NCBI RefSeq assembly: GCF_034119865.1
Contig: NZ_CP139421.1
Coordinates: 4,752,501-4,816,500 of the forward strand
DNA from: Algoriphagus sp. NG3
GTDB lineage: Bacteria; Bacteroidota; Bacteroidia; Cytophagales; Cyclobacteriaceae
Reading direction: 5' to 3'
Length of the DNA: 64,000 bases
In this document: in pieces, positions 34,819-44,102 of the stretch
Layout of the letters: each line of letters starts with the position of its first letter
Position numbering within the stretch: the first letter of the stretch is position 1
Program-made: the position numbers and the translations under genes
Notes under the pieces: model-generated
What the model was told of the DNA's origin: nothing
Seen by the model: only the letters and a program-made list of their open reading frames with translations
Databases searched by the model: none

Positions 34819-37182
34819 ATGGAAGATAAACTTTACACAACAACCAGCTTTCGAAAATCTCTCGGACTATTCATCCTCATATGCATCAGCTTTGCATTCC
34901 TTCAGACCATACAAGCCCAACAGCAGAACTCTAGCATACATGGAAGAATACTTAACGAATCAGGTCAGCCTGTCCCTTTTGCAAATGTGTATCTCAAAGA
35001 CCAAGACAAAGGGGAACTGACGAATGAAGAGGGTTTTTTCTCCATCGACAAGCTCTCCTCAGGAGATTATCTTTTGGTGGTTTCCCATTTGGGATTCGCA
35101 AAACGTGAAATCAAAATCAAACTATCCGATGGACAAACACTGAAAATTCCTGATTTCAAGCTGCGGGAAAACAACAGTGACTTGCAGGAATTTACCGTAA
35201 CAGACTCCAAGGTCAACCCAATGGCAAACAAAAGAACGGACTATGTGGCGCGAATGCCATTGGACAATCTGGAAAACCCGCAAGTATATAATGTAGTAAC
35301 CAAAGAACTGATGCAGGAGCAGGTGATAACGGATGTAGGCGAAACAATGCGAAATGCCCCCGGTGTGGTTCCCGTTGTCTATCCTTCCGGTGGATTTGGC
35401 ACCACATTCAGGGGATTCAACATTGGAATCAATGCCCGCAACGGAATGGAGACCACTACTGGCCGTTCCAGTGTAGATATCGCTAACGTGGAGCGTATCG
35501 AAGTATTGAAAGGCCCTTCCGGGACCCTATTCGGAGGCAATGTTTCCTCGTTTGGCGGTGTGATCAATCTGGTAACCAAGAAACCTGAAGAAGCAAATAA
35601 GACGGAGGTTTCTTATACCACAGGAAGTTATAACCTCCAGCGAATTACGGCAGATATCAATAAGCCGCTAAACAAGGATAACACGGTCTTGTTCCGGTTA
35701 AATGCAGCGGTGCATAAAGAAAAGAGCTTTTTGGATTACGGATTTTACGACACCTATTTGATTTCTCCCAGCCTACTTTATAAAGCTTCAGACCGCTTGA
35801 CGTTTGCCCTCGATGCCGAGCTTCTAAATGTCAACAGTACAAGAAATCTATATAGCAGATATGCTCAAGAATCAGGGATCACCAGCCCCGAAGACTTAAA
35901 GCTGGACTACAGAAAGGCATTGTTTCATCATGATGCAGATGCGGAAACTTCCTCCACAAAAATATTCGCAGAGGTTAAATACCGTCTTTCTGAAAACTGG
36001 ACCTCTACCACCTTGCTCTCATTTGTAGGTGAAGATGTGGATCATAGCTATCAGTACTACGCCACCTGGCTATCGCCTACTATGGCCGCCAGAAATTCAG
36101 GAAACTGGAATTCCATTTACAACAACTATACGAATATCCAAGAGAATATCAACGGGGAGTTTGCTACTGGAAATATCAAGCATAAAGTGCTCGTTGGAGC
36201 CAGCTACAGACTCTTTCAGGGTAGAAGCGAATCCGGATCCACAAACAATATAGACACAGTAGATGTCACCAAGGCTTTTCTTCCATTGAGAAGACAAGAC
36301 ATAGACCCTCTACTTGTATCCGGCCACTGGCCTGGCTGGAACATGGTGAATACCCATACACTGAGCGGCTATGCCACAGATGTCATCTCCTGGACGGATA
36401 GATTATCGACGATGCTCAGTCTGCGGGTAGATTATTTCGACAGGAAAGAGCAGGGAGGAGCCGAAGGTTTCCAGCAGACAGCCCTTTCCCCAAAGCTGGG
36501 AGTAGTGTATCAAGTGGTGAAAGATCAGGTTTCTGTATTTGGAAATTATATGAATGGATTCCAGAACCAAGCTCCACGGATGCAGCCTGATGGCTCACAA
36601 TTGGTTTTGGATCCAGTCTATGCTGTACAGTCAGAAGGGGGTATAAAAGCAGAAGTCTTCGATAAAAGATTGAGTGCCACATTTAGCTATTATCATATCT
36701 CTATCGACAATGCTATCCGCATGAATACCGAAGGCTTCGCTCTCCAAGACGGGGAGCAAGTCAGTAAAGGCTTTGACATAGAATTAATCGCCAATCCAAT
36801 CCTTGGATTGAATGTGATCGCAGGTTATGCTTACAATGACAACAGGATTGTAAAAACCTCAAACGAATCCATAGAAGGCAATAAAGCCACAGATGCACCT
36901 GAAGATATTGTAAACTTTTGGGTCTCGTATACTATGCAGCACAAGCTGAAAGGTCTCGGGTTTGGATTTGGTGGAAATTACGTGGACAAAAGCTATATGT
37001 TCAGTGACAATATTTTCACCATTCCCGCATATACGGTCTTAAATGCGAGTGCATTTTACGACCAACCCAAGTGGAGGGCAGGTGTAAAGCTTAACAATCT
37101 GACCAATGAGAAGTATTGGGCAATTTGGGGAGTTCCCCAGGCTCCGACCAATTTTGCGGCAAATCTTACACTCAGATTCTGA
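34819..37182 (+). CDS. TonB-dependent siderophore-type outer-membrane receptor
   Basis: An energy-coupled outer-membrane importer of 787 residues. After the signal peptide (about residues 10-35, ending TIQAQ) comes a carboxypeptidase-regulatory-like domain (about 40-120, SIHGRILNESGQPVPFANVYL), then the plug domain (about 160-270, with GVVPVVYPSGGFGTTFRGFN) and the beta barrel ending in aromatic NLTLRF. The barrel wording (LNNLTNEKYWAIWG, GSNNI-like loops) resembles ferrichrome/FhuA-type siderophore receptors, so an iron chelate is the likely cargo; this is inference. The TTG at 34747 would add 24 residues before the signal peptide and is rejected. The AT-rich repeats upstream could control it by iron. 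Confidence 0.9.
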   Translation: MEDKLYTTTSFRKSLGLFILICISFAFLQTIQAQQQNSSIHGRILNESGQPVPFANVYLKDQDKGELTNEEGFFSIDKLSSGDYLLVVSHLGFAKREIKIKLSDGQTLKIPDFKLRENNSDLQEFTVTDSKVNPMANKRTDYVARMPLDNLENPQVYNVVTKELMQEQVITDVGETMRNAPGVVPVVYPSGGFGTTFRGFNIGINARNGMETTTGRSSVDIANVERIEVLKGPSGTLFGGNVSSFGGVINLVTKKPEEANKTEVSYTTGSYNLQRITADINKPLNKDNTVLFRLNAAVHKEKSFLDYGFYDTYLISPSLLYKASDRLTFALDAELLNVNSTRNLYSRYAQESGITSPEDLKLDYRKALFHHDADAETSSTKIFAEVKYRLSENWTSTTLLSFVGEDVDHSYQYYATWLSPTMAARNSGNWNSIYNNYTNIQENINGEFATGNIKHKVLVGASYRLFQGRSESGSTNNIDTVDVTKAFLPLRRQDIDPLLVSGHWPGWNMVNTHTLSGYATDVISWTDRLSTMLSLRVDYFDRKEQGGAEGFQQTALSPKLGVVYQVVKDQVSVFGNYMNGFQNQAPRMQPDGSQLVLDPVYAVQSEGGIKAEVFDKRLSATFSYYHISIDNAIRMNTEGFALQDGEQVSKGFDIELIANPILGLNVIAGYAYNDNRIVKTSNESIEGNKATDAPEDIVNFWVSYTMQHKLKGLGFGFGGNYVDKSYMFSDNIFTIPAYTVLNASAFYDQPKWRAGVKLNNLTNEKYWAIWGVPQAPTNFAANLTLRF

Positions 37183-37246
37183 TAAGACCTGCCTACCTCA
37201 AGCAGTCGTGCAACCACAAAGGCATAATTAGCTACCCTGTAAGATT

Positions 37247-37274
37247 CACACCTGCCTGCCAGAAGGCAGGTGTG
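37247..37274 (+). terminator. Strong hairpin between the two receptor genes
   Basis: A perfect 10-bp GC-rich stem (CACACCTGCC paired with GGCAGGTGTG) with an 8-base loop, 65 bases after the first receptor. The T run after it is short, so it may be an attenuator or mRNA-stability element rather than a full terminator. Confidence 0.55.
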
Positions 37275-37300
37275 GCCTTTAAAAGACAAATTTTAATCAT

Positions 37301-39685
37301 ATGAAAACCTGTTCTCTTTTTACTTTGGTAAGTTTCCTGCTTTCACTGCCAGGCTTGGCACAGTCCACACTTTCAGGAAGAGTTGTAGATGGATCTGATA
37401 TACCTGTTTCTTTTGCCAATATAGCGGTATTGAATGCCTCTGACTCTAGCCTGGTGCAGGGGACTGTCTCAGATGAGGATGGGCATTTCTTAATCAAACT
37501 TGATTATCAAGGGACAGTTCTCGTGAAGGTTTCTTTTCTGGGGTACAGAGACAGTTATTCGCAACAGTTTAGATTGACCGAAGAGGCTCGTTCCATCGCA
37601 ATTGAAAAGTTGATTATCATTGATGAATCTCTTGCGCTCGGCGAGGTCGTCGTAAAAGGTCAAAAAGCCATGTTACAGCAAAAGCTGGACAGATTTGAAG
37701 TCAATATTGAGAACAGTGTCCTGGCGGAAGGCAATAATGTCTTTGAAATGTTACAGAAATCACCTGGGATAACCGTGCAGGGAGAGGGAGATTTTACATT
37801 GCAGGGAAGAAACGGTGCCCGGGTGATGATCGATGGCCGAGCCACTTACCTTTCCGGAGAGCAATTGGCAAATATGCTGAAGGGGATGCAGGCGGATCAG
37901 GTATCAAAAATTGAGCTAATGCCCAACCCATCTGCAAAGCAGGATGCAGCAGGCAGTGGCGGTATTATCAATATTGTCATGAAAAAAAGTGCGGTATCCG
38001 GACTGAAGGGGGATCTGACAGTCAAAGCCGGGCACGGACGTCTCCCCTCCTACGGAGCCAGCGGTGGAGCTTCCTACCGTTCCGGTTTTGTCAATTACTT
38101 TTTAAGCGGAAGCTATTATAATGAACAGGAAAGGGAGTATGGCGCTCAGGAAAGAACTTTTTACGGGCTCAATGCTCAGGGAGAACGTGTTCCCATAATG
38201 CTCTCTTCGCAGAAGTATTCCGAAACCTATGATCCCGGACGAGGCTTTAATATCAGGACAGGGTTTGATTTTTACTTAAGCGAAAAAAGCACATTGGGAA
38301 TCAATGTCAATGCTCTCCGGGGACGATGGTTTACGGATAATCCATCATCTATGGAGATACAGAATCTCACCACAGGAGAGGTGACGGAGAGCACAAGTAC
38401 ACAAAACAATGCCGACCAGACATATAACAACCTAACATTCAACATGTATTATACATTGGAGATAGGCGATGCTGATCAGTTGCTAAAAGTGAGTTTGGAT
38501 TATGCTCCACACACCAACGACGACTACACTGAGTTTTTCTCGGATTATTATAATGGAACCGATTCCGAAATCATATATCACTCGGCCAGAAGAAATAAAA
38601 TCGATCTGAGCAATACCTCCCATGTGGCAAGTATTGACTATGAAAACCCTTTGGAGAACGGAGGTAAGTTTGAGGCCGGTCTTAAATCGAGCTATTTTGT
38701 GGTACAGGATCAGGCGGTGAACGACACGTTGAGTAGCACTGTCTGGGTAGTGGATCTCTCTACCACAAATCAATTTAAATACACCGAAGAGATTCATGCA
38801 GGGTATTTTCTGTACGAGTCTAAGATAGGTGACCTGAGCTTCCAAGCCGGACTACGGGGGGAATTAACCCGGACAGTTTCTAACCAAATCACGATGGATT
38901 CCCTTGTGACAAGAGATTATTTCAACTTGTTTCCGAATTTATATCTAGGCTATCCAATCGGAGAAAGCCAGCATCTCAAACTTTCTTACAGTCGCCGCAT
39001 CAACCGTCCCGGTGACCATGACGTCAATCCATTCAGGGTATTTATAGACCCTTTCAGTTACTATGCAGGAAACCCTTACCTAAAGCCCTCCTATACAGAC
39101 AGCTATGAACTGAGTCACAGTCTGGTTAGCACCTTCTTTACCTCTGTGTTTTACAGTAGAGGGACGGATGTGATCAATCGGGTGACAGCAGCCGGAGATA
39201 TCCCCGGAAGCACCTTTAATCGCCCCGAAAATTTTGGGAGTTTTACCAATTATGGCGTGAGTCTTATGGCAACTACAGACTTTGCTACCTGGTGGACTGC
39301 CAATCATTACGGAAGCTTGTTTATCAATAAATATGATGGAGAATTTCAGGACGTGATATTGGCAAATAGTAGCATGAGTTATTCATTCAATAGTCGCCAT
39401 AGCTTTGAGTTTGGCAAAAGCATACGTGGAGAAATGATTGCTATATATAATTCCCCGCTTGTAAGCGGGATCAATAAAATCCAATCCGATTACTCACTTT
39501 CTTTTGGAATAGAGAAGAAAGTGATGGGAGATAAAGGCAGTCTAAAACTAGCCGGCAATGGTATTATACGCAGAGGTAGAATTGTAACCAGGTCGGAACT
39601 CGGCGATTTGAGCACCTATGGATTTGAGAGGTCTGACAATAGAAACATACAGCTATCCTTCTCTTTCAAATTTGGAGGAGAGTAG
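37301..39685 (+). CDS. TonB-dependent receptor, outer-membrane beta-barrel family
   Basis: A 794-residue outer-membrane protein. It has a signal peptide (about residues 1-20, ending GLAQ), an N-terminal carboxypeptidase-regulatory-like domain (about 23-105, TLSGRVVDGSDIPVSFANIAV), a TonB-receptor plug (about 120-230, with EMLQKSPGITVQ and GRNGARVMIDGRATYLSG) and a long barrel ending in LSFSFKFGGE. Proteins of this group (outer-membrane beta-barrel family 3) are abundant in Bacteroidota and take up varied substrates. The cargo cannot be told. It starts 118 bases after the first receptor, separated by a strong hairpin, so expression may be partly independent. No SusD-like lipoprotein is nearby. 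Confidence 0.88.
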   Translation: MKTCSLFTLVSFLLSLPGLAQSTLSGRVVDGSDIPVSFANIAVLNASDSSLVQGTVSDEDGHFLIKLDYQGTVLVKVSFLGYRDSYSQQFRLTEEARSIAIEKLIIIDESLALGEVVVKGQKAMLQQKLDRFEVNIENSVLAEGNNVFEMLQKSPGITVQGEGDFTLQGRNGARVMIDGRATYLSGEQLANMLKGMQADQVSKIELMPNPSAKQDAAGSGGIINIVMKKSAVSGLKGDLTVKAGHGRLPSYGASGGASYRSGFVNYFLSGSYYNEQEREYGAQERTFYGLNAQGERVPIMLSSQKYSETYDPGRGFNIRTGFDFYLSEKSTLGINVNALRGRWFTDNPSSMEIQNLTTGEVTESTSTQNNADQTYNNLTFNMYYTLEIGDADQLLKVSLDYAPHTNDDYTEFFSDYYNGTDSEIIYHSARRNKIDLSNTSHVASIDYENPLENGGKFEAGLKSSYFVVQDQAVNDTLSSTVWVVDLSTTNQFKYTEEIHAGYFLYESKIGDLSFQAGLRGELTRTVSNQITMDSLVTRDYFNLFPNLYLGYPIGESQHLKLSYSRRINRPGDHDVNPFRVFIDPFSYYAGNPYLKPSYTDSYELSHSLVSTFFTSVFYSRGTDVINRVTAAGDIPGSTFNRPENFGSFTNYGVSLMATTDFATWWTANHYGSLFINKYDGEFQDVILANSSMSYSFNSRHSFEFGKSIRGEMIAIYNSPLVSGINKIQSDYSLSFGIEKKVMGDKGSLKLAGNGIIRRGRIVTRSELGDLSTYGFERSDNRNIQLSFSFKFGGE

Positions 39686-39852
39686 CTTCTATTTTCCACA
39701 TTAGTTGAAATCACAAACAACAAAAAAGTCATTGTCAAAATAGCACTCGCTTTTGTTTGCCGTTTTTAGAAAATCAAAGCCCTCTGGTTTCACATTCATC
39801 TCTGAGGCATACAACACTGACCAAATGCACCTTGGTTTTATTCAAAGTAAAA

Positions 39853-39880
39853 AAATGGCTGCCCTTTTGGGACAGCCATT
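39853..39880 (-). terminator. Intrinsic terminator of glmS
   Basis: Stem AATGGCTG paired with CAGCCATT with an inner CCC/GGG pair; on the minus strand it is followed by a long T run, just after the glmS stop codon. Confidence 0.8.
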
Positions 39881-39885
39881 GAAGT

Positions 39886-41727
39886 TTATTCTACTGTTAC
39901 TGACTTCGCCAGATTCCTTGGCTGATCCACGTTACAGCCTCGCATCACCGCAATATGATATGAGAGGAGCTGCAGCGGGACCACAGCCACGAGCGGCGCA
40001 AAGGCCTCATGGGTTTCTGGGATCTCGATTACATGATCTGCCATTGCTTTGACCTGGGTATCGCCCTCAGTTACCACAGCGATAACTTTGCCTTTTCTAG
40101 CCTTCACTTCCTGAATATTACTTACTACTTTCTCGTAGGAACTGTCCTTGGTAGCAATGAAGAAAACCGGCATTTCCTCATCTATTAAGGCTATGGGGCC
40201 ATGCTTCATTTCAGCGGCCGGATAACCTTCTGCATGGATGTAGGAAATTTCCTTTAGCTTCAATGCCCCTTCTAGGGCTACAGGAAAATTATAGCCTCTA
40301 CCCAGATATAGGGCATTTCTCACATCTTTGTATTCTTCAGCAATAAACTTTACGGTATCATTGGATCTCAATGCCTTTTCCACTTTACCCGGAATCGCTT
40401 CCAGTTCATGTAGAAGCTGCACATATTTGCTTTCCGGTAAAGTGCCTCTTTGGTATCCTAGCTTCAACGCCATCATAGCAAGGACTGAAATCTGGGCAGT
40501 AAATGCTTTGGTAGAAGCCACGCCTATTTCAGGGCCTGCATGAGTATAGGATCCAGCGTGAGTTGCTCTCGGAATGGATGACCCGACAACATTACATACA
40601 CCGAAAATTGTAGCGCCTTTTGATTTGGCAAGCTCAATAGCCGCTAAAGTATCAGCAGTCTCACCTGATTGGGAAATTGCGATGATAAAGTCCTTTTCAC
40701 CTACTACTGGATTTCTATACCGGAATTCTGAGGCATACTCTACCTCTACAGGCACGCGAGCAAATTCTTCAAATAGATACTCGGCAACTAACCCGGCATG
40801 CCAGGAAGTACCACAAGCCGTGATTATGATGCGTTCCGCATTTTGGAATTTATTCATATAATCACGCAAGCCTCCGAGCACCAATCTGCCGGATTTGGCG
40901 TCCAATCGCCCCCTCAGACAGTCAGCGATAGATTTAGGCTGCTCATAAATCTCCTTCATCATGAAATGGTCATATCCGCCTTTTTCTATGGCTTCCAATT
41001 CCATTTCCAACTGATTGATATAAGGATTGGTCTCTACATTCTCAATTGTTTTGATCTGCAGTCGGTTATTTCGTATTACGGCTATTTCAAAATCATCCAG
41101 ATAAACCACCTTATTGGTGTATTCGATTATCGGAGTGGCATCAGAAGCAAGGTAGTATTCATCTACTCCCACACCTATGACCAAAGGGGATCCCTTTCTC
41201 GCAGCTATCAGCGTGTCGGGCTCTTCTTTATTGATTATAACTATGGCGTAGGCTCCCACGACTTTGTGCAGGGCAAGCCTAAGTGCTTCTTCCAGACTGC
41301 AATGGTTGTTCAGCTGAATGTCTTCAATAAATTTGATAAAGACTTCTGTGTCCGTATCGGACTGGAAAGTGTAACCTTTCTGTTGAAGATCCTTCTTCAG
41401 TACTTCATAGTTTTCTATGATCCCATTATGGATCATCGCTATTTTTTCCGAAGATGAGTAGTGAGGGTGGGCATTGACATCATTTGGCTCTCCATGGGTT
41501 GCCCATCGTGTATGGCCTATTCCTATGGTTGCTTTCAGATCAGATGAAGTCTCTAGATGCTTTTCCAATTCCGATACTTTTCCCTTCTTTTTATAAATAC
41601 TCAGACCATTGGTATCCAACAATGCCACACCGGCACTGTCATAACCCCGGTATTCTAACCTTCTAAGACCTTTGATTATAATAGGTAAAGCTTCTTGCTG
41701 TCCTACATATGCTACGATTCCACACAT
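39886..41727 (-). CDS. glmS: Glutamine-fructose-6-phosphate aminotransferase (isomerizing)
   Basis: GlmS makes glucosamine 6-phosphate from fructose 6-phosphate and glutamine, the first step towards UDP-GlcNAc for peptidoglycan and lipopolysaccharide. The 613-residue protein is of normal length. The glutaminase domain starts MCGIVAYVG, with Cys2 as the nucleophile after removal of Met, and includes GHTRWATHG (near residue 72). Two SIS sugar-isomerase domains follow, with ACGTSWHA and SQSGETADT (about 305-352), and the C-terminus NLAKSVTVE is the family ending. I found no glmS ribozyme upstream, as expected outside Gram-positives. A terminator follows directly. Confidence 0.97.
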   Translation of the reverse strand: MCGIVAYVGQQEALPIIIKGLRRLEYRGYDSAGVALLDTNGLSIYKKKGKVSELEKHLETSSDLKATIGIGHTRWATHGEPNDVNAHPHYSSSEKIAMIHNGIIENYEVLKKDLQQKGYTFQSDTDTEVFIKFIEDIQLNNHCSLEEALRLALHKVVGAYAIVIINKEEPDTLIAARKGSPLVIGVGVDEYYLASDATPIIEYTNKVVYLDDFEIAVIRNNRLQIKTIENVETNPYINQLEMELEAIEKGGYDHFMMKEIYEQPKSIADCLRGRLDAKSGRLVLGGLRDYMNKFQNAERIIITACGTSWHAGLVAEYLFEEFARVPVEVEYASEFRYRNPVVGEKDFIIAISQSGETADTLAAIELAKSKGATIFGVCNVVGSSIPRATHAGSYTHAGPEIGVASTKAFTAQISVLAMMALKLGYQRGTLPESKYVQLLHELEAIPGKVEKALRSNDTVKFIAEEYKDVRNALYLGRGYNFPVALEGALKLKEISYIHAEGYPAAEMKHGPIALIDEEMPVFFIATKDSSYEKVVSNIQEVKARKGKVIAVVTEGDTQVKAMADHVIEIPETHEAFAPLVAVVPLQLLSYHIAVMRGCNVDQPRNLAKSVTVE

Positions 41728-41790
41728 AAATAAAAATTCTCAATGTTAATTTGAACTTCAGCAAAGAAACAGCTTTCATGCCAAAAAAAA

Positions 41791-41823
41791 TAATCCACTT
41801 CCTGAAAATCAGGAAGTGGATTA
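41791..41823 (-). terminator. Intrinsic terminator of the DUF4270 gene
   Basis: A perfect 15-bp stem (41791-41805 with 41809-41823) and 3-base loop; on the minus strand it is followed by eight T bases, 27 bases after the stop codon. Confidence 0.9.
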
Positions 41824-41849
41824 GCACATCTTTCTTCAAACCGCCTATA

Positions 41850-43235
41850 CTACCTCGATCTGGAGTAAATTACTTTTACTTTGATATTATTTTTATCAAC
41901 GACCAGTTGTCTAAGACTCCTTGAATTATCCGCACCATAGAGCAACCAGTCTTTTCTTGTCAGCTGCCCTCTGTAGATGGCATTGACATGTGAGGTGATT
42001 AGCTGGCCATAGGTTCTGATATCAGGATTGTATTGCAAAAGTGCCATAGATCTATCATCCCCTACGATTGGAACAAAATCCCCATTGTTATCAATAGCAA
42101 CCTGAGGATATCCATCGGCTTGCACGCTCAGCCCAAATCCCGAACTGGAAAGCAGAATCTTATTGTCTGGGTCAGCGAAATACATCGTAATATTTGCCGG
42201 CGTTTTCTTCGTAGATGCCTGTTCTTTCAGCTCACCTATTTCCAATACTATCTGGTTGAAAGTGACCCCGACAAGTGTATCCAAAAACGCATCAAAGGGA
42301 CTGGTATCCAATTTGATGATCATCCCCAATCCTGATTTCATACCGACTGCAGGGTCTAAGTCATAAGGTTTTTGAAGCTCTATGACATCGGCTGTAGGTG
42401 TTCCGCTTCTGTCGCTCTTTACGCCGCTAAATCTCCTGGATGAAGCTGTAGTGATATTGTAAGATTTAGACACCGTATCTCCCTCATTGTGGTAATATAC
42501 CTTGAGTGCTGTAGGGGTGCCTACCCCCACACCTATAGAGGTATTGTCTCCTTCTCTTGCTTTCACAGCTATGCCCGGGAAATAATCCCTGAAGGAAAAA
42601 AGATTATTGAACACAGTCCCTTCCTTCATCTTGCTAAATATCTCAGCGGCAAACTCTTCCTCCACCTGAAATGTGGCCAGTGTATCTGTTTCTTCACCAA
42701 AAACTATTTCACCGGATGAAAACGGACTGGATTCATAGGACAGCTCATCGAAATTGTAATACAGGGTATCCAATATGGGTTCCGTCAACTTGTGAATGGA
42801 GTAATACTTTGGAGCATCCAGATTTATCCCGTCCACATTGACGATATTAAGGCTGAAATGTACGGAGTCCAGTATAGCTTCAGTTTCCGGAAGGGCTGTC
42901 CCAGAACTAATAAACATCCTGGAATACCCGATAGCGGAGGTCTTTCCAAAGAAATCATCCTCTTCCTCTCCTACGATCAGTCTAGACTGATTGGTGGTAT
43001 TGAAGGAATCCAATAAGATCACCTGGGCAGGAAGCTCAAACTCTTCGAAAACCACCCCAATCTGGTTGTTTCCGGGAGCTAGCTCTATGCCTACTGTGGC
43101 AGGATCACTACAAGAACTGATAAAGAATAGAGCCACGATGGCCCAAAGAGCCGGCTTAACCGGCGAGATTCGTGTAAATATCGAACAGCTCTTCGTGAGC
43201 TTGTGCTTCTGATTCTGCTTCAATGCTGATGTCAA
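41850..43235 (-). CDS. DUF4270-family lipoprotein
   Basis: A 461-residue exported lipoprotein of the DUF4270 family, common in Bacteroidota and of unknown role. The hydrophobic segment LWAIVALFFISSC ends in the lipobox Cys, after which the mature protein starts SDPATVGIELAP, a wording typical of the family. The body is rich in beta strands and Asp/Thr and ends NNIKVKVIYSRSR. The start as given overlaps the upstream gene by 80 bases and leaves an unusually long charged leader (about 27 residues) before the hydrophobic part; a shorter start (for example a GTG inside the hydrophobic stretch) would be too short, so the true start is uncertain. It follows the glycogen-synthase-like gene in what looks like an operon. 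Confidence 0.85.
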   Translation of the reverse strand: MTSALKQNQKHKLTKSCSIFTRISPVKPALWAIVALFFISSCSDPATVGIELAPGNNQIGVVFEEFELPAQVILLDSFNTTNQSRLIVGEEEDDFFGKTSAIGYSRMFISSGTALPETEAILDSVHFSLNIVNVDGINLDAPKYYSIHKLTEPILDTLYYNFDELSYESSPFSSGEIVFGEETDTLATFQVEEEFAAEIFSKMKEGTVFNNLFSFRDYFPGIAVKAREGDNTSIGVGVGTPTALKVYYHNEGDTVSKSYNITTASSRRFSGVKSDRSGTPTADVIELQKPYDLDPAVGMKSGLGMIIKLDTSPFDAFLDTLVGVTFNQIVLEIGELKEQASTKKTPANITMYFADPDNKILLSSSGFGLSVQADGYPQVAIDNNGDFVPIVGDDRSMALLQYNPDIRTYGQLITSHVNAIYRGQLTRKDWLLYGADNSRSLRQLVVDKNNIKVKVIYSRSR

Positions 43236-43974
43236 ACTTCTTGTCTTTTGAGAAATCCTCGATTAGTTGGTTTAATTCTGCGGAAACTTCACCGCCTTTG
43301 ACTACCAAGTCGGCGTACTCCATGCCCATCTTGATAAATCCTGTAAAATCTTTGCTCTTCAAAGGTGCTAAAATAGCGTCATCTATATCCACCATCTTAA
43401 CCTTGTTTAACAAATCATCGCCAAAGGTATGGGAAAATCCGTTGTTATAGATCGCAAAAACAGACTTCGTATCCTTAAATAAAGGCTCGCTTTTATAAGT
43501 AGTCTTTAGATACATAGGAATAAGGCTGGTCATCCAGTCGTTGCAATGCACAATGTCCGGTGCCCAACCTAATTTTTTCACGGTTTCGATCACTCCTTTG
43601 CAGAAGAAAATAGCACGCTCATCGTTGTCCTCGTAGAACTTCTGCTGCTTATCATGGAATACATGCTTACGCTGGAAATAATCTTCATTGTCAATGAAAT
43701 ACACCTGAAGCTTTGCGTTCGGGATGGATGCCACTTTAATTACCAAAGGCTTCTCCTCTTCTCCTACTGCTATATTTATTCCTGACAATCTCACTACCTC
43801 GTGAAGTCTGTTTTTTCGCTCGTTGATCAGGCCGAATCTAGGCACCAATATTCTGATCTCCATTCCACGCTCTTGCATAGCTTGGGGAAGTGATCTTAAG
43901 AAATTGGCGACTTCTGATGTTTGGAGAAAAGGGTTGATTTCACTGGCAACGTAGAGAATACGTAATTTGGACAT
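43156..43974 (-). CDS. Truncated glycogen/starch synthase-like protein (GT5 N-terminal domain)
   Basis: The 272-residue protein matches the N-terminal, ADP-glucose-synthase Rossmann domain of glycogen synthase (MSKLRILYVASEINPFLQTSEVANFLRSLP in pieces; DIVHCNDWMTSLIP near residue 145), but lacks the C-terminal domain that makes up the other half of a normal 480-residue enzyme. The usual KTGGL substrate loop at the start is replaced by QTSEV. Single-domain versions of this kind are seen across Bacteroidota and are unlikely to make glycogen. The C-terminal 40 residues are acidic. It is divergent from panC, with about 130 bases in between that contain promoter elements for both. Confidence 0.85.
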   Translation of the reverse strand: MSKLRILYVASEINPFLQTSEVANFLRSLPQAMQERGMEIRILVPRFGLINERKNRLHEVVRLSGINIAVGEEEKPLVIKVASIPNAKLQVYFIDNEDYFQRKHVFHDKQQKFYEDNDERAIFFCKGVIETVKKLGWAPDIVHCNDWMTSLIPMYLKTTYKSEPLFKDTKSVFAIYNNGFSHTFGDDLLNKVKMVDIDDAILAPLKSKDFTGFIKMGMEYADLVVKGGEVSAELNQLIEDFSKDKKFDISIEAESEAQAHEELFDIYTNLAG

Positions 43975-44014
43975 GCTTATTGGATTTTAAGTTGAAGGTG
44001 AAAAAACAACTGCG

Positions 44015-44022
44015 CAAAGATA
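44015..44022 (-). promoter_or_regulatory. Putative -7 promoter element of the GT5-like gene
   Basis: TATCTTTG on the minus strand, 40 bases before the start codon at 43974. Confidence 0.45.
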
Positions 44023-44064
44023 ATAAAAAAAGCCTAAAAAGCCTTGATTTCTTGAATATTAATA

Positions 44065-44072
44065 TACATTTG
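44065..44072 (+). promoter_or_regulatory. Putative -7 promoter element of panC
   Basis: TACATTTG on the plus strand, 30 bases before the proposed GTG start of panC; it lies inside the longer open frame and so argues against the upstream TTG start at 43980. Confidence 0.45.
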
Positions 44073-44102
44073 CCTCTATTTACCCATGCTAAACCCTCTC
44101 CT

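Noticed and set aside
40798..41457. 219-residue plus-strand frame opposite glmS
   Set aside because: Antisense to glmS, unlike any family seen.
41728..41849. glmS ribozyme or riboswitch upstream of glmS
   Set aside because: Only about 120 bases separate glmS from the upstream gene's stop, mostly filled by that gene's terminator; no ribozyme core is visible.
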